64,000 nt of DNA from Enterobacter cloacae complex sp. ECNIH7 (GCF_002208095.1 NZ_CP017991.1:1-64000), one strand, 5' to 3'. Positions 19,349-29,692 are shown, numbered from the stretch's first letter. Notes: generated from the letters alone by a model not told the origin. Translations and numbers: made by a program.

Positions 19349-20239
19349 ATGAAGAGAAGTTTTAAGGCCATAACTGTTCTGGTCGCTGGTTTGTTTACCT
19401 CACCGTTTTCTATTGCGGCGGGCTCCGTCTCTGCAGATCCTCATGCCGGGCACGACATGTCTTCCATGCAGATGCCGGTAGATGAGAATTTCACTGAGAT
19501 GACGTCAATGGAGCCCATTGTAACTGAGAGCAGAACGCCAATTCCGCCTGTTACCGATGCCGACCGGAAGGCTGCATTCGGCAATTTACCGGGGCATGCG
19601 ATTCACGACAGTGCGATTAATTATCTGGTCTTGCTGGATCAACTGGAATGGCAACGGTCGGATAACACCAATAATTTCAGCTGGAGTGTTAACAGCTGGA
19701 TTGGAGGCGACACTGACCGGCTCTGGCTAAAGAGTGAAGGCGAACGAAGCGGGGGGAAAACGGAGACGGCAGAAGCCCAGCTACTCTGGGGGCATGCGGT
19801 TGGCCCCTGGTGGGATTTGGTTGCGGGTGTAAGACAGGATTTCAGACCTGCTTCAGCCCAGACCTGGGCTGCTGTCGGTTTTCAGGGGCTCGCGCTCTAT
19901 AATTTTGAGTCTGAAATTACGGCTTTTGTCAGTAATGACGGAAAAGCAGCCCTCCGTCTGGGGGGAGAATACGACGTTTTACTGACTAACCGGCTCATAC
20001 TCCAGCCATCCTATGAGGTAAATCTCTACAGTCAGGATGATGAATCGCGGGAGCGCGGCAGAGGATTAGCTGACACAGAGCTGGGCCTTCGGCTGCGCTA
20101 CGAAATACGCCGTGAGTTTGCACCCTATATAGGCGTCTCCTGGAATCAGCTTTACGGGAAAACGTCCGATATGGCGAAAAGAGAGGGTGAGAAAGACCAT
20201 CAGGTAGTATTCCTGGCGGGAGCCAGAATCTGGTTTTAA
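19349..20239 (+). CDS. pcoB: PcoB outer-membrane copper resistance protein
   Basis: Predicted outer-membrane beta-barrel that works with PcoA. The ATG at 19349 gives 296 residues, as in known PcoB, and sits 9 bases after GGAGGA; ATGs at 19340 and 19343 are too close to that site. A signal peptide is followed by a Met/His region ([14 protein letters not shown]) and then the CopB domain with alternating beta strands ending in aromatic [11 protein letters not shown]. It practically overlaps the pcoA stop, so translation is coupled. Confidence 0.93.
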   Translation: MKRSFKAITVLVAGLFTSPFSIAAGSVSADPHAGHDMSSMQMPVDENFTEMTSMEPIVTESRTPIPPVTDADRKAAFGNLPGHAIHDSAINYLVLLDQLEWQRSDNTNNFSWSVNSWIGGDTDRLWLKSEGERSGGKTETAEAQLLWGHAVGPWWDLVAGVRQDFRPASAQTWAAVGFQGLALYNFESEITAFVSNDGKAALRLGGEYDVLLTNRLILQPSYEVNLYSQDDESRERGRGLADTELGLRLRYEIRREFAPYIGVSWNQLYGKTSDMAKREGEKDHQVVFLAGARIWF

Positions 20240-20278
20240 TGCGTTGACTTAAAACACTAAACTAAACAGGTAAATAAT

Positions 20279-20659
20279 ATGTCGATTTTACATAAAGCCA
20301 TTCTTACAGGTGGCCTGGTTATGGGCGTCGCTTTTTCTGCTATGGCCCATCCGGAATTAAAAAGCTCTGTGCCACAGGCTGATTCGGCCGTAGCGGCCCC
20401 GGATAAGATTCAGCTTAATTTCTCGGAAGATCTGACCGTGAAATTCTCAGGTGCAAAATTAACGATGACGGGTATGAAAGGTATGTCATCACATTCTCCG
20501 ATGCCGGTCGCGGCAAAAGTGGCACCAGGCGCTGACCCTAAATCGATGGTCATTATTCCGCGAGAACCTTTACCCGCTGGCACTTATCGTGTTGACTGGC
20601 GCGCAGTTTCTTCAGATACGCACCCTATTACCGGTAATTACACCTTTACAGTGAAGTAA
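20279..20659 (+). CDS. pcoC: PcoC periplasmic copper carrier
   Basis: Small cupredoxin-like periplasmic copper carrier, 126 residues as in the known protein. A signal peptide ends at about SAMAHPEL, leaving the mature N-terminal His that binds Cu(II). The Met-rich Cu(I) loop is [19 protein letters not shown], and HPITGNYTF near the C-terminus completes the family pattern. It passes copper to PcoD or PcoA. pcoD starts 5 bases after its stop. Confidence 0.95.
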   Translation: MSILHKAILTGGLVMGVAFSAMAHPELKSSVPQADSAVAAPDKIQLNFSEDLTVKFSGAKLTMTGMKGMSSHSPMPVAAKVAPGADPKSMVIIPREPLPAGTYRVDWRAVSSDTHPITGNYTFTVK

Positions 20660-20663
20660 TATT

Positions 20664-21593
20664 ATGAACGACCTGATTATGATTGTTATTCGTTTTCTTC
20701 TTTATCTTGATTTGATGGTAATATTTGGATTGCCATTTTTTCAGATATATGGATTAAGTGGTGTCAGACATGAAACGTATAACCTGACTAATTTCAGGTC
20801 GTTTATAACCTTTGCTGTTGTTGCAGGCATCATTCTTACTGGCATTAATATGCTCCTGGTATCTAATGCCATGAGCGGAGTAACTGATCTCAGGGAATTA
20901 TCCATCCATATTATCGAGATGGTTATAGAAGAAACTGATGTAGGTATTAGCTGGATTGTCAGACTTTGTGCACTGTTTATCACTCTCGGTGCTTTGTTCC
21001 TTTACACTAACAAGAGACTATTGTCCTGCCTGCTGATGACGATGAGTGGGGGCGTGGCGCTGGCTACACTTGCCTGGGGAGGACACGCCGTCATGCATGA
21101 CGGTCTGCATTACTATCTCCATTTACTGAGCGATCTGACTCATCTCGGCGCTGCAGGTGCCTGGACAGGTGCTCTGGTTGCATTTGCTATCCTGCTGATG
21201 CGCAGAAACGCGCACAATGCACAGAGCGTCATTGTGATATCTGACTCCCTGGCAAAATTTGCCACGGCAGGTACGGTGATTGTTGTAGCCCTGATCCTGA
21301 GTGCGATGGTCAACTATCTGTATATTGCTGAAGGTAACTTAACCCCCTTATTCAACAGCTCCTGGGGGGGAATATTGCTTGCTAAGACGGCTCTGTTTGT
21401 TCTGATGCTTCTTCTGGCTGCAGCAAACCGGTTTCACCTGGGTCCCCGGCTTGAAGTTATGGTCAGGGAAGGGAATTATGATCGCAGCGTTGCCCTGATG
21501 CGAAACAGCATCCTGACAGAATTCGTTGTTGCGATTATCATTCTGGGTGCCGTAGCGTGGCTCGGAATGCTTGCTCCGTCTCAGGTCAGCTAA
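20664..21593 (+). CDS. pcoD: PcoD inner-membrane copper transport protein
   Basis: CopD-family inner-membrane protein of 309 residues with eight hydrophobic segments, thought to bring copper from PcoC across the inner membrane, perhaps to load PcoA. Conserved His and Met residues lie in [20 protein letters not shown] between the fourth and fifth segments. It is a member of the pcoABCDRS transcript; 54 bases separate it from pcoR. Confidence 0.93.
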   Translation: MNDLIMIVIRFLLYLDLMVIFGLPFFQIYGLSGVRHETYNLTNFRSFITFAVVAGIILTGINMLLVSNAMSGVTDLRELSIHIIEMVIEETDVGISWIVRLCALFITLGALFLYTNKRLLSCLLMTMSGGVALATLAWGGHAVMHDGLHYYLHLLSDLTHLGAAGAWTGALVAFAILLMRRNAHNAQSVIVISDSLAKFATAGTVIVVALILSAMVNYLYIAEGNLTPLFNSSWGGILLAKTALFVLMLLLAAANRFHLGPRLEVMVREGNYDRSVALMRNSILTEFVVAIIILGAVAWLGMLAPSQVS

Positions 21594-21647
21594 GGGACAA
21601 CCAACGCTCACGCGTGAGATTTTTACTTTCATATCAGCGAGTTGACC

Positions 21648-22328
21648 ATGCAGCGTATTTTAATCGTTGAAGACGAACAAAAAACAGGTCGTTACCTGCA
21701 GCAGGGACTGGTTGAGGAAGGCTATCAGGCCGATCTCTTTAATAATGGCCGCGATGGTCTTGGGGCCGCGTCGAAGGGACAGTATGATTTGATAATACTG
21801 GACGTGATGCTGCCTTTCCTCGACGGGTGGCAAATCATCAGCGCACTGAGGAAGTCCGGGCACGAAGAACCGGTCCTGTTTTTAACCGCAAAAGACAACG
21901 TGCGGGACAAAGTGAAAGGACTGGAGCTTGGTGCAGATGACTACCTGATTAAGCCCTTCGATTTTACGGAGCTGGTTGCACGTGTAAGAACCTTACTGCG
22001 GCGGGCACGCTCGCAGTCCGCAACGGTTTGCACCATCGCCGATATGACCGTTGATATGGTGCGCCGAACCGTGATCCGTTCGGGGAAGAAGATCCATCTC
22101 ACCGGTAAAGAATACGTTCTGCTTGAGTTGCTGTTGCAACGCACCGGAGAAGTGTTACCCAGGAGTCTTATCTCGTCCTTGGTCTGGAATATGAACTTTG
22201 ACAGTGATACGAATGTGATTGATGTCGCCGTGAGACGTCTGAGAAGTAAAATTGATGATGACTTTGAACCAAAACTGATCCATACCGTTCGCGGTGCCGG
22301 ATATGTCCTGGAGATCAGAGAAGAGTGA
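21648..22328 (+). CDS. pcoR: PcoR response regulator
   Basis: OmpR-family response regulator for the pco genes, 226 residues from the ATG at 21648; a TTG two codons earlier is less likely. The receiver has EDE (8-10), [10 protein letters not shown] with the phospho-acceptor Asp (about 51) and LIKPF. The winged-helix domain ends in VRGAGYVLE. It differs from SilR throughout, in line with a different operator (TTACA-N4-TGTAA). The stop overlaps the pcoS start by 4 bases. Confidence 0.95.
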   Translation: MQRILIVEDEQKTGRYLQQGLVEEGYQADLFNNGRDGLGAASKGQYDLIILDVMLPFLDGWQIISALRKSGHEEPVLFLTAKDNVRDKVKGLELGADDYLIKPFDFTELVARVRTLLRRARSQSATVCTIADMTVDMVRRTVIRSGKKIHLTGKEYVLLELLLQRTGEVLPRSLISSLVWNMNFDSDTNVIDVAVRRLRSKIDDDFEPKLIHTVRGAGYVLEIREE

Positions 22329-23725
22329 GGTTCAAAATTTCCCTGACCACACGCCTGAGCCTGATTTTTTCTGCAGTGATGCTTACGGTATGGTGGTTAT
22401 CAAGTTTTATCCTGATTAGCACCCTTAATGGCTATTTCGATAATCAGGATCGCGATTTTCTGACTGGTAAACTTCAGCTCACCGAAGAGTTTCTTAAAAC
22501 AGAGACGTTCAGGAACAAAACGGATATTAAGTCATTATCAGAAAAAATAAACGATGCGATGGTGGGGCACAATGGCTTATTCATTTCTATAAAAAATATG
22601 GAAAATGAAAAACTGGTGGAACTGTATGCCAAAAATTCTGTTGTTCCAGCGGTCCTGCTAAATAAGTCGGGGGATATTCTCGACTATATGATCCAGACGG
22701 AAGAAAATAACACCGTATACCGCAGTATCTCGCGGCGGGTTGCCGTGACGCCGGAACAGGGTAAAAGCAAACATTTCATCGTTACGGTTGCCACGGATAC
22801 CGGGTATCACACCCTGTTTATGGATAAGCTCAGTACCTGGCTGTTCTGGTTCAATATCGGTCTGGTTTTTATTTCTGTTTTTCTGGGCTGGCTGACCACA
22901 CGCATTGGTCTGAAACCGTTACGGGAAATGACCAGTCTGGCTTCCTCCATGACCGTGCACAGCCTGGATCAGCGTCTTAATCCCGATCTGGCTCCGCCGG
23001 AAATCTCAGAGACCATGCAGGAATTCAATAACATGTTCGATCGCCTGGAGGGTTCATTCCGGAAACTGTCAGATTTCTCGTCTGACATCGCGCATGAGCT
23101 GCGCACACCGGTCAGTAATCTGATGATGCAGACGCAGTTTGCACTGGCTAAGGAAAGGGATGTTTCGCATTACCGCGAAATTTTATTCGCTAACCTGGAA
23201 GAACTGAAAAGGTTGTCACGAATGACCAGTGACATGCTTTTTCTGGCACGTTCAGAGCATGGTCTGCTGCAGCTGGATAAACATGATGTGGATCTGGCCG
23301 CCGAACTGAATGAATTACGTGAGTTATTCGAGCCCCTTGCAGACGAGACAGGAAAGACAATCACGGTTGAAGGTGAAGGGGTTATTGCCGGAGACAGCGA
23401 CATGCTGCGGCGTGCTTTCAGTAACCTGCTTTCGAATGCAATCAAGTATTCTCCCGATAACACCTGTACAGCGATACGCCTTGAGCATGACAGTGACTGT
23501 GTGAACGTGATGATTACGAATACGATGTCTGGCCCGGTTCCCGCTAATCTTGAACGTTTGTTTGACCGGTTCTATCGCGCAGACTCATCACGGGTCCACA
23601 ACACGGAAGGCGCGGGGCTGGGGTTATCAATAACGAGGTCAATCATTCATGCTCACGGCGGCGAGCTGTCAGCAGAACAGCAGGGGCGGGAAATTGTGTT
23701 CAAAGTGCGCCTGTTAATGGATTAA
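22325..23725 (+). CDS. pcoS: PcoS sensor histidine kinase
   Basis: Membrane copper sensor kinase, 466 residues from a GTG start that overlaps the pcoR stop (GTGA). Two membrane segments (about 13-33 and 171-191) enclose a periplasmic domain. HAMP, the H-box [16 protein letters not shown], the N-box [13 protein letters not shown] and the G-box [11 protein letters not shown] follow. It phosphorylates PcoR. It ends the pcoABCDRS operon; the pcoE promoter follows 28 bases later. Confidence 0.95.
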   Translation: MRFKISLTTRLSLIFSAVMLTVWWLSSFILISTLNGYFDNQDRDFLTGKLQLTEEFLKTETFRNKTDIKSLSEKINDAMVGHNGLFISIKNMENEKLVELYAKNSVVPAVLLNKSGDILDYMIQTEENNTVYRSISRRVAVTPEQGKSKHFIVTVATDTGYHTLFMDKLSTWLFWFNIGLVFISVFLGWLTTRIGLKPLREMTSLASSMTVHSLDQRLNPDLAPPEISETMQEFNNMFDRLEGSFRKLSDFSSDIAHELRTPVSNLMMQTQFALAKERDVSHYREILFANLEELKRLSRMTSDMLFLARSEHGLLQLDKHDVDLAAELNELRELFEPLADETGKTITVEGEGVIAGDSDMLRRAFSNLLSNAIKYSPDNTCTAIRLEHDSDCVNVMITNTMSGPVPANLERLFDRFYRADSSRVHNTEGAGLGLSITRSIIHAHGGELSAEQQGREIVFKVRLLMD

Positions 23726-23753
23726 CCCCGTTATTCAGGAGAAACCTGGAAGG

Positions 23754-23807
23754 TGACAAAATTGTCATCATCCAGTCACGCGATAAACAGATGCGGTTTT
23801 TTATAAT
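23754..23807 (+). promoter_or_regulatory. pcoE promoter with CusR/SilR-type dyad
   Basis: TGACA-AAAT-TGTCA at 23754-23767 lies 34 bases before a perfect TATAAT (23802-23807). The core matches the silver-type box, not the pcoA box. This agrees with the published observation, from memory, that pcoE is controlled by CusRS and not by PcoRS. The leader to the pcoE ATG is about 130 nt and contains a hairpin (arms at 23827-23833 and 23840-23846). Confidence 0.75.
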
Positions 23808-23942
23808 CATTCATAAATCAGGAGCAGGGTGATAACGCAATCACCTGGTTCCTGGAGTGATGAATAACCCGCCCTGAGATCAAATGCTTTCTCTGTCATA
23901 AGCCGTTGATTGTTTGGGGATGTAAACACCGGAGACCCAACC

Positions 23943-24377
23943 ATGAAAAAGATCCTTGTATCATTTGTTGCCATTATGGCTGCCGCTTCATCTGCCATGG
24001 CTGCAGAGACAATGAACATGCATGACCAGGTAAATAATGCACAGGCACCTGCCCACCAGATGCAGTCATCTGCTGAAAAAAGTGCAATTCAGGGAGACAG
24101 CATGACAATGATGGATATGAGCAGTCACGATCAGGCCGCAATGTCCCATGACATGATGCAAAACAGCAATTCTGCTGCCCACCAGGACATGGCTGAAATG
24201 CATAAAAAAATGATGAAAGCTAAACCAGGAGCTACCAACGAAACAGCAAAGTCATTTTCTGAAATGAGCGAGCATGAGAAGGCCGCAGCTGTGCATGAGA
24301 AGGCGAATAATGGTCAGTCTTCCGTTGTTCACCAGCAGCAGGCTGATAAGCATCGTAGTCAGATCACCCAGAATTAA
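23943..24377 (+). CDS. pcoE: PcoE periplasmic copper-binding protein
   Basis: SilE paralogue that sequesters copper in the periplasm early in induction. The ATG at 23943 gives 144 residues (known length) with a signal peptide (MKKILVSFVAIMAAASSAMA). The mature part is Met/His rich with the unit AHQDMAEMHKKMMKA and a related C-terminal copy (EMSEHEKAAAVHEKANNGQ). It is transcribed from its own CusR/SilR-type promoter rather than from pcoA. A terminator follows after about 50 bases, closing the metal island. Confidence 0.95.
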   Translation: MKKILVSFVAIMAAASSAMAAETMNMHDQVNNAQAPAHQMQSSAEKSAIQGDSMTMMDMSSHDQAAMSHDMMQNSNSAAHQDMAEMHKKMMKAKPGATNETAKSFSEMSEHEKAAAVHEKANNGQSSVVHQQQADKHRSQITQN

Positions 24378-24428
24378 CCCGCAGCTCCACTTGTTAGACC
24401 CTCATTTGACGCCGAAGTCACTGGCTTA

Positions 24429-24454
24429 CGCTCCTGATAGGGAGCGTTTTTTTT
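24429..24454 (+). terminator. Intrinsic terminator after pcoE
   Basis: The stem CGCTCC/GGAGCG with a 6-base loop is followed by eight T residues. The next 110 bases to the insertion sequence hold no recognisable gene. Confidence 0.85.
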
Positions 24455-24663
24455 AAACTAAATGAAAGAGTATATCTGTGTATGACTAATCGTAGTCTGC
24501 GGTCGGGTATAAAATAAATGAACGACGGACTAAATTTAACATAAGATAGATTACACGAACTAAACTTGTAATGGCTCAATAGTAATGTCCGCCTGTGGCT
24601 CAATTCAGATGTCCGCGCTATGGTAAGCTTCACTGGTCCGTTTAAACTACCGGGAGGCATATC

Positions 24664-26067
24664 ATGAGCGCAGAAAGCTCAGGAGTGTTTACTTTGAAAG
24701 AGATCAACCGGATCAAGATTATACAGGACGTCATTGAACGTCGCATCACAACGCGCCGTGCGGCCGAGCACCTCGGTATCAGCGACAGGCAATGCCGCAG
24801 ACTTCTTGCCCGTTACCGTGAAGGCGGACCGCTTGGTATGGCCAGCAGACGATGTGGCATGCGTGGTAACCGCCAGTTGCCACCCGGGCTCGCAGATCAG
24901 GCTCTGGAACTGATCAAGACGCGTTATGCTGATTTCGGTCCGACTCTGGCGCGTGAAAAGCTCGAAGAACTCCACGGACTGTTTCTTGGCAAAGAAACTG
25001 TCCGGCGCATCATGGTGCGGGCTGGCTTATGGGTTCCCCGTAAACAACGTGCCGCAAGGATCCCTCAACCACGGTACCGGCGTCCGTGTACTGGTGAGCT
25101 GATACAAATAGATGGCTGTGATCACGACTGGTTTGAAGGCCGTGGCCCGGCCTGCACCGCGCTGGTCTATGTTGATGATGCAACCAGCAAACTGATGGAA
25201 CTGTTGTTTGTTAAATCGGAGTCCACGTTTTCTTACTTCGAAGCCACGCGGCGCTATATCGATAAGCATGGTAAACCGCTGGCACTGTACAGCGATAAAG
25301 CCGGTGTTTTTCGTGTTAACAATAAACACGCCACAGGCGGAGACGGGCATACTCAGTTTGGGCGAGCCATGCATGAACTGAACATCCAGACTATCTGTGC
25401 AGAAACCAGTCCCGCCAAAGGGCGTGTAGAACGAGCTCACCTCACTTTACAGGATCGTCTGGTCAAAGAGCTGCGGTTACAGGGCATTTGTTCAATGGAG
25501 GCTGCAAATGACTTCGCTGAGGCCTATATGGCTGACTATAACCGCCGTTTTGGCAAAGTACCGCGACATGATTTTGACGTACACCGTGCTGTAGAACATG
25601 ATGAGGACCTGGGGCTTATTTTCACTGTTCGTGAAAAACGTAAAGTCTCAAAATCGTTGACGATACAATATGATAAAATGTTGTACCTGATTGAAGACAG
25701 CGAACTGAGTCGCCGTGCAATAGGTAAATATATCGATGTGTATCACTATCCTGATGGCAGAAAAGAGCTGCGCCTGAACGGTACGCTACTTCCCTACTCT
25801 ACCTACGACCGACTGTCAGAAATCGACCAGGGCGCGATTGTCGATAACAAGCGTCTTGGCCGAACCCTGGAGTTTATCAGTCTGGTGCAGAGCAAGCGGG
25901 ATAACACGCGCTCTCAGTCAATTCCCGCTGGAGATGGCCCTTCCCGACGACGGCCAAAGCAGGAAGGGAAGAAATCCCAGCGCTCACTGGATAATGATGA
26001 CATGCTCGAAGCACTCAAACAGCTTCAGTCACGTTCAGAGGACATTTTTGGTAAAAGAGCCCGCTGA
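24664..26067 (+). CDS. ISNCY-family transposase
   Basis: A 467-residue transposase. The N-terminus has a helix-turn-helix typical of this group (TTRRAAEHLGISDRQCRRLL). The core is an RNase H-like integrase domain, with the first catalytic Asp in IQIDGCDHDWF (about residue 150), the second in ALYSDKAGVF (about 220) and the Glu in SPAKGRVERAHLTLQDRL (about 260). A basic tail (RRRPKQEGKKSQR) ends the protein. It has a GGGAGG binding site. An identical copy, missing the last 54 residues, lies 2283 bases further on. Confidence 0.9.
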   Translation: MSAESSGVFTLKEINRIKIIQDVIERRITTRRAAEHLGISDRQCRRLLARYREGGPLGMASRRCGMRGNRQLPPGLADQALELIKTRYADFGPTLAREKLEELHGLFLGKETVRRIMVRAGLWVPRKQRAARIPQPRYRRPCTGELIQIDGCDHDWFEGRGPACTALVYVDDATSKLMELLFVKSESTFSYFEATRRYIDKHGKPLALYSDKAGVFRVNNKHATGGDGHTQFGRAMHELNIQTICAETSPAKGRVERAHLTLQDRLVKELRLQGICSMEAANDFAEAYMADYNRRFGKVPRHDFDVHRAVEHDEDLGLIFTVREKRKVSKSLTIQYDKMLYLIEDSELSRRAIGKYIDVYHYPDGRKELRLNGTLLPYSTYDRLSEIDQGAIVDNKRLGRTLEFISLVQSKRDNTRSQSIPAGDGPSRRRPKQEGKKSQRSLDNDDMLEALKQLQSRSEDIFGKRAR

Positions 26068-26095
26068 TGGTACTCACTGGCCGGACAGTGGTTGC

Positions 26096-26740
26096 TCACC
26101 AGTTGATATTGTCCGGCCAGACCCATGATGTATTATTCATTTCGTTCAGCATCTTTATGTCCTGCTTTTCACGGGCATACTTACCCCATAATGAATGAAA
26201 AGAACGAACAATACTGATTAACTGCTTTTTTCTTTGCTCCGGAGATAGGCTGATAAAATAGCAGCACCTGCTGTCAATATTATCCTCAATGAAATTAAAA
26301 TCAGAGTCTGATGCATATTTTACTGTTAGCATAATATCATTCGACGTTGTTCTCTCAGACTCTGTTAATGCTGATTCTATCAGGTATTCAAAGGCATACA
26401 TGACAGACAGCTGGTTTTTGTCTGTCTGAATATAACCCATTGAGTTTCTGAGTATTGAGGACTGTACCAGGACCAGAGGCCATAAAAGCTCAACACCATA
26501 AAGCTTATATGTATCATGTTGATCATACTGATGTTGCTCAACACGACGATTACCTTCCCGTGCTTTACGAATATCATAGGCAAGGGATAACATAAATCCG
26601 TCTTTAACTTTAATCAGTGGGCTTTCATCCACGATGTAATGAATGAGTTCATGTAATTCATTCAGGGCTTCTGAATCTCCCCACAGTATAAAACCTGCAT
26701 TGTTCGGCGTTAACTCGTATCGAAGCATGGGCTCAATCAT
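26096..26740 (-). CDS. DUF6904-like passenger protein of the insertion sequence
   Basis: A 214-residue protein read against the transposase and lying wholly inside the element. It starts MIEPMLRYELTPNNAGFILW and has no signal, membrane segment or catalytic motif that I can see; it is acidic and mostly helical, with many Trp and Tyr. I associate it with DUF6904, a family of unknown function, with moderate certainty. It may influence transposition, or be cargo such as a stress or antiphage gene. Its AT-rich codon use differs from the transposase, suggesting separate acquisition. Confidence 0.65.
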   Translation of the reverse strand: MIEPMLRYELTPNNAGFILWGDSEALNELHELIHYIVDESPLIKVKDGFMLSLAYDIRKAREGNRRVEQHQYDQHDTYKLYGVELLWPLVLVQSSILRNSMGYIQTDKNQLSVMYAFEYLIESALTESERTTSNDIMLTVKYASDSDFNFIEDNIDSRCCYFISLSPEQRKKQLISIVRSFHSLWGKYAREKQDIKMLNEMNNTSWVWPDNINW

Positions 26741-26849
26741 CCTGTTGTTTCAGTCGGAGGAAAGTCTATCAGTAAAGAGAATGAGAGATCAAAGTGGTCA
26801 TTTTAATTGAGCTGGATAACGGACATTTCAATTGAGCCTTGACAAAACT

Positions 26850-28189
26850 TGTAATGGCTCAATAGTAATGTCCGCCTGTGGCTCAATTCAGATGTCCGCG
26901 CTATGGTAAGCTTCACTGGTCCGTTTAAACTACCGGGAGGCATATCATGAGCGCAGAAAGCTCAGGAGTGTTTACTTTGAAAGAGATCAACCGGATCAAG
27001 ATTATACAGGACGTCATTGAACGTCGCATCACAACGCGCCGTGCGGCCGAGCACCTCGGTATCAGCGACAGGCAATGCCGCAGACTTCTTGCCCGTTACC
27101 GTGAAGGCGGACCGCTTGGTATGGCCAGCAGACGATGTGGCATGCGTGGTAACCGCCAGTTGCCACCCGGGCTCGCAGATCAGGCTCTGGAACTGATCAA
27201 GACGCGTTATGCTGATTTCGGTCCGACTCTGGCGCGTGAAAAGCTCGAAGAACTCCACGGACTGTTTCTTGGCAAAGAAACTGTCCGGCGCATCATGGTG
27301 CGGGCTGGCTTATGGGTTCCCCGTAAACAACGTGCCGCAAGGATCCCTCAACCACGGTACCGGCGTCCGTGTACTGGTGAGCTGATACAAATAGATGGCT
27401 GTGATCACGACTGGTTTGAAGGCCGTGGCCCGGCCTGCACCGCGCTGGTCTATGTTGATGATGCAACCAGCAAACTGATGGAACTGTTGTTTGTTAAATC
27501 GGAGTCCACGTTTTCTTACTTCGAAGCCACGCGGCGCTATATCGATAAGCATGGTAAACCGCTGGCACTGTACAGCGATAAAGCCGGTGTTTTTCGTGTT
27601 AACAATAAACACGCCACAGGCGGAGACGGGCATACTCAGTTTGGGCGAGCCATGCATGAACTGAACATCCAGACTATCTGTGCAGAAACCAGTCCCGCCA
27701 AAGGGCGTGTAGAACGAGCTCACCTCACTTTACAGGATCGTCTGGTCAAAGAGCTGCGGTTACAGGGCATTTGTTCAATGGAGGCTGCAAATGACTTCGC
27801 TGAGGCCTATATGGCTGACTATAACCGCCGTTTTGGCAAAGTACCGCGACATGATTTTGACGTACACCGTGCTGTAGAACATGATGAGGACCTGGGGCTT
27901 ATTTTCACTGTTCGTGAAAAACGTAAAGTCTCAAAATCGTTGACGATACAATATGATAAAATGTTGTACCTGATTGAAGACAGCGAACTGAGTCGCCGTG
28001 CAATAGGTAAATATATCGATGTGTATCACTATCCTGATGGCAGAAAAGAGCTGCGCCTGAACGGTACGCTACTTCCCTACTCTACCTACGACCGACTGTC
28101 AGAAATCGACCAGGGCGCGATTGTCGATAACAAGCGTCTTGGCCGAACCCTGGAGTTTATCAGTCTGGTGCAGAGCAAGCGGGATAACA
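26850..28189. mobile_element. Second ISKpn21-like copy, right part lost
   Basis: It begins with the same left end as the first copy, directly after the AAACT repeat, and its 1340 bases look identical to the first copy. It is cut by the left end of IS1 at 28190; the transposase tail, the passenger gene and the right inverted repeat are missing. Confidence 0.85.
26947..28189 (+). pseudogene. Truncated ISNCY-family transposase
   Basis: The first 414 codons are the same as in the complete transposase upstream, including all three acidic catalytic residues, and then run into IS1, where a stop follows within two codons (TAA at 28192-28194). The basic tail is lost. It might still be translated from its intact ribosome binding site, but without the right end the copy cannot move by itself. 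Confidence 0.8.
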
Positions 28190-28244
28190 GGTAATGGTGC
28201 CAACTTACTGATTTAGTGTATGATGGTGTTTTTGAGGTGCTCCA

Positions 28245-28520
28245 GTGGCTTCTGTTTCTATCAGCTGTCCCTCCTGTTCAGCTACTGAAGGCGTGGTGCG
28301 TAACGGTAAAAGTACTGCCGGACATCAGCGCTATCTCTGCTCTCACTGCCGTAAAACATGGCAACTACAGTTCACTTACACCGCTTCTCAACCCGGTACG
28401 CATCAGAAAATCATTGATATGGCCATGAATGGCGTCGGATGTCGCGCCAGTGCACGCATTATGGGCGTTGGCCTCAACACGATTTTACGTCACTTAAAAA
28501 ACTCAGACCGCAGTCGGTAA
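28245..28520 (+). CDS. insA: IS1 InsA repressor protein
   Basis: A 91-residue zinc-finger and helix-turn-helix protein ([22 protein letters not shown]) that binds IS1 ends and represses transposition. It ends shortly after the A6C slippage site (28496-28502), where -1 frameshifting fuses it to InsB to make the active transposase. Confidence 0.92.
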   Translation: MASVSISCPSCSATEGVVRNGKSTAGHQRYLCSHCRKTWQLQFTYTASQPGTHQKIIDMAMNGVGCRASARIMGVGLNTILRHLKNSDRSR

Positions 28521-28942
28521 CCTCACGCATACAACCGGGCAGTGACGTCATTGTTTGCGCGGAAATGGACGAACAGTGGGGTTATGTCGGCGCTAAATCA
28601 CGCCAGCGCTGGTTGTTTTACGCGTATGACAGGATACGGAGGACGGTTGTGGCGCACGTATTCGGTGAACGCACGTTGTCCACGCTGGAGCGTCTTCTGG
28701 GCCTGCTGTCGGCCTTTGAGGTCGTGGTATGGATGACGGATGGCTGGCCGCTTTATGAATCACGCCTGAAGGGAGAACTGCACGTTATCAGCAAGCGATA
28801 TACGCAGCGCATTGAGCGGCATAACCTGAATCTGAGGCAACATCTGGCAAGGCTGGGCAGGAAGTCACTGTCGTTCTCAAAATCGGTGGAGCTGCATGAC
28901 AAAGTCATCGGGCATTATCTGAACATAAAACACTATCAGTAA
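28439..28942 (+). CDS. insB: IS1 InsB (transposase catalytic frame)
   Basis: A 167-codon frame overlapping insA in another frame. Downstream of the A6C site it provides the DDE-type catalytic domain of InsAB' ([21 protein letters not shown], the [21 protein letters not shown] region). It is intact, so this IS1 should be able to produce transposase by frameshifting. Confidence 0.9.
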   Translation: MSRQCTHYGRWPQHDFTSLKKLRPQSVTSRIQPGSDVIVCAEMDEQWGYVGAKSRQRWLFYAYDRIRRTVVAHVFGERTLSTLERLLGLLSAFEVVVWMTDGWPLYESRLKGELHVISKRYTQRIERHNLNLRQHLARLGRKSLSFSKSVELHDKVIGHYLNIKHYQ

Positions 28943-28957
28943 GTTGGAGTCATTACC

Positions 28958-29692
28958 GGCACCCATCACAATCAGGTTAATGTCGTTTTCATTAGCGTGA
29001 CGGCAGAGCGCCTCAGCAACGGATGTACCTTCCAGTAGGTGGCTTTCGGTCGCGATGCCAGCTGCTTGCAGCACACTCTGTGCTTCCTGCAAGGCTCGTG
29101 TATCCCCCTTAACCATCACGAGGTGGCAAACCAGGCCATTGAGTAGCGGGCTAAGTGTCAGGCGCGTCAGGTTTTTGCGACTCTCATCGCTGCCATCATA
29201 GGCGAACATAACTTTGGATGGTGGAGAATAAGCCTCCGGCACGATAAGTACCGGTTTTTTCTGCAGGCGAATAATGCTTTCCAGGTGGCTGCCAACCGGG
29301 TTCTGCGTTCCACGGCGGCCCAGCACCATCAGGCGAACATCCCCTAAATCAGCCAGGATTTCATCCAACGCGCCATGTTTTTGCAGTAATTGAACATCAG
29401 CATGACCAGCATCATTCAGCAACTTCGCACAGCTAGCCAGTATGGCTTTGCCCTGTGCCATTAATAATCGGTTACGCTCTCCTTCAACTTTCACCAACTC
29501 TTCGGTGAGATGCGCCTGGCTATCAATGCCGATACTTCCGGTCAAATCTGACACGGCAGGATGTACGTCTTTCTCCAGTACGTGCAGCAGGGACAGCGGC
29601 GCATCCAGCAGATTGGCGGCCCAGGCCGCGTATTCGCACACAGGTCGGGTAGACGGTGAGCCGTCAACGCAGGCAATAACGGTATTGTTCAT
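28958..29692 (-). pseudogene. Universal stress protein (tandem UspA), 3' end removed by IS1
   Basis: The first 245 residues of a two-domain UspA protein (full length usually about 280). Domain 1 begins MNNTVIACVDGSPSTRPVCEYA; domain 2 begins VMFAYDGSDESRKNLTRL. The final ATP-binding GxxG...G(S/T) part of domain 2 is lost: after NLIVMGAG the frame runs into IS1 and ends there with unrelated residues. It lies 18 bases behind the SulP transporter gene in one operon, a pairing known from several mobile elements. The first domain could still be functional. Confidence 0.85.

Larger units (their letters stand above)
24567..26844. mobile_element. ISKpn21-like element (ISNCY family), complete
   Basis: The ends TGTAATGGCTCAAT... 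(left) and the complement of the right end TGTCAAGGCTCAAT... are imperfect inverted repeats. The element is 2278 bp, which is the length I remember for ISKpn21. It is flanked by the direct repeat AAACT (24562-24566 and 26845-26849). It carries a transposase and one passenger gene on the opposite strand. A second, truncated copy begins at 26850, immediately after the right-hand AAACT. Confidence 0.85.
28190..28957. mobile_element. IS1 (768 bp)
   Basis: The ends are GGTAATGGTGCCAACTTACTG and, inverted, GGTAATGACTCCAACTTACTG; the span is exactly 768 bp. It contains insA and insB. The flanks (GGGATAACA on the left, GGCACCCAT on the right) share no 8-9 bp duplication. The copy therefore marks a deletion or rearrangement joining the ISKpn21-like fragment to the universal stress gene. 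Confidence 0.95.

Noticed and set aside
6119..24377. Tn7-like ends or tns genes around the sil-pco cluster
   Set aside because: sil-pco clusters can be carried by Tn7-like elements, but no tns gene or Tn7-type end repeats were seen between 1 and 24.5 kb. The only tns remnant is at 43.6-43.9 kb.
28181..28966. Target duplication around IS1
   Set aside because: The flanking bases do not match over 8 or 9 positions, so no normal insertion can be claimed.
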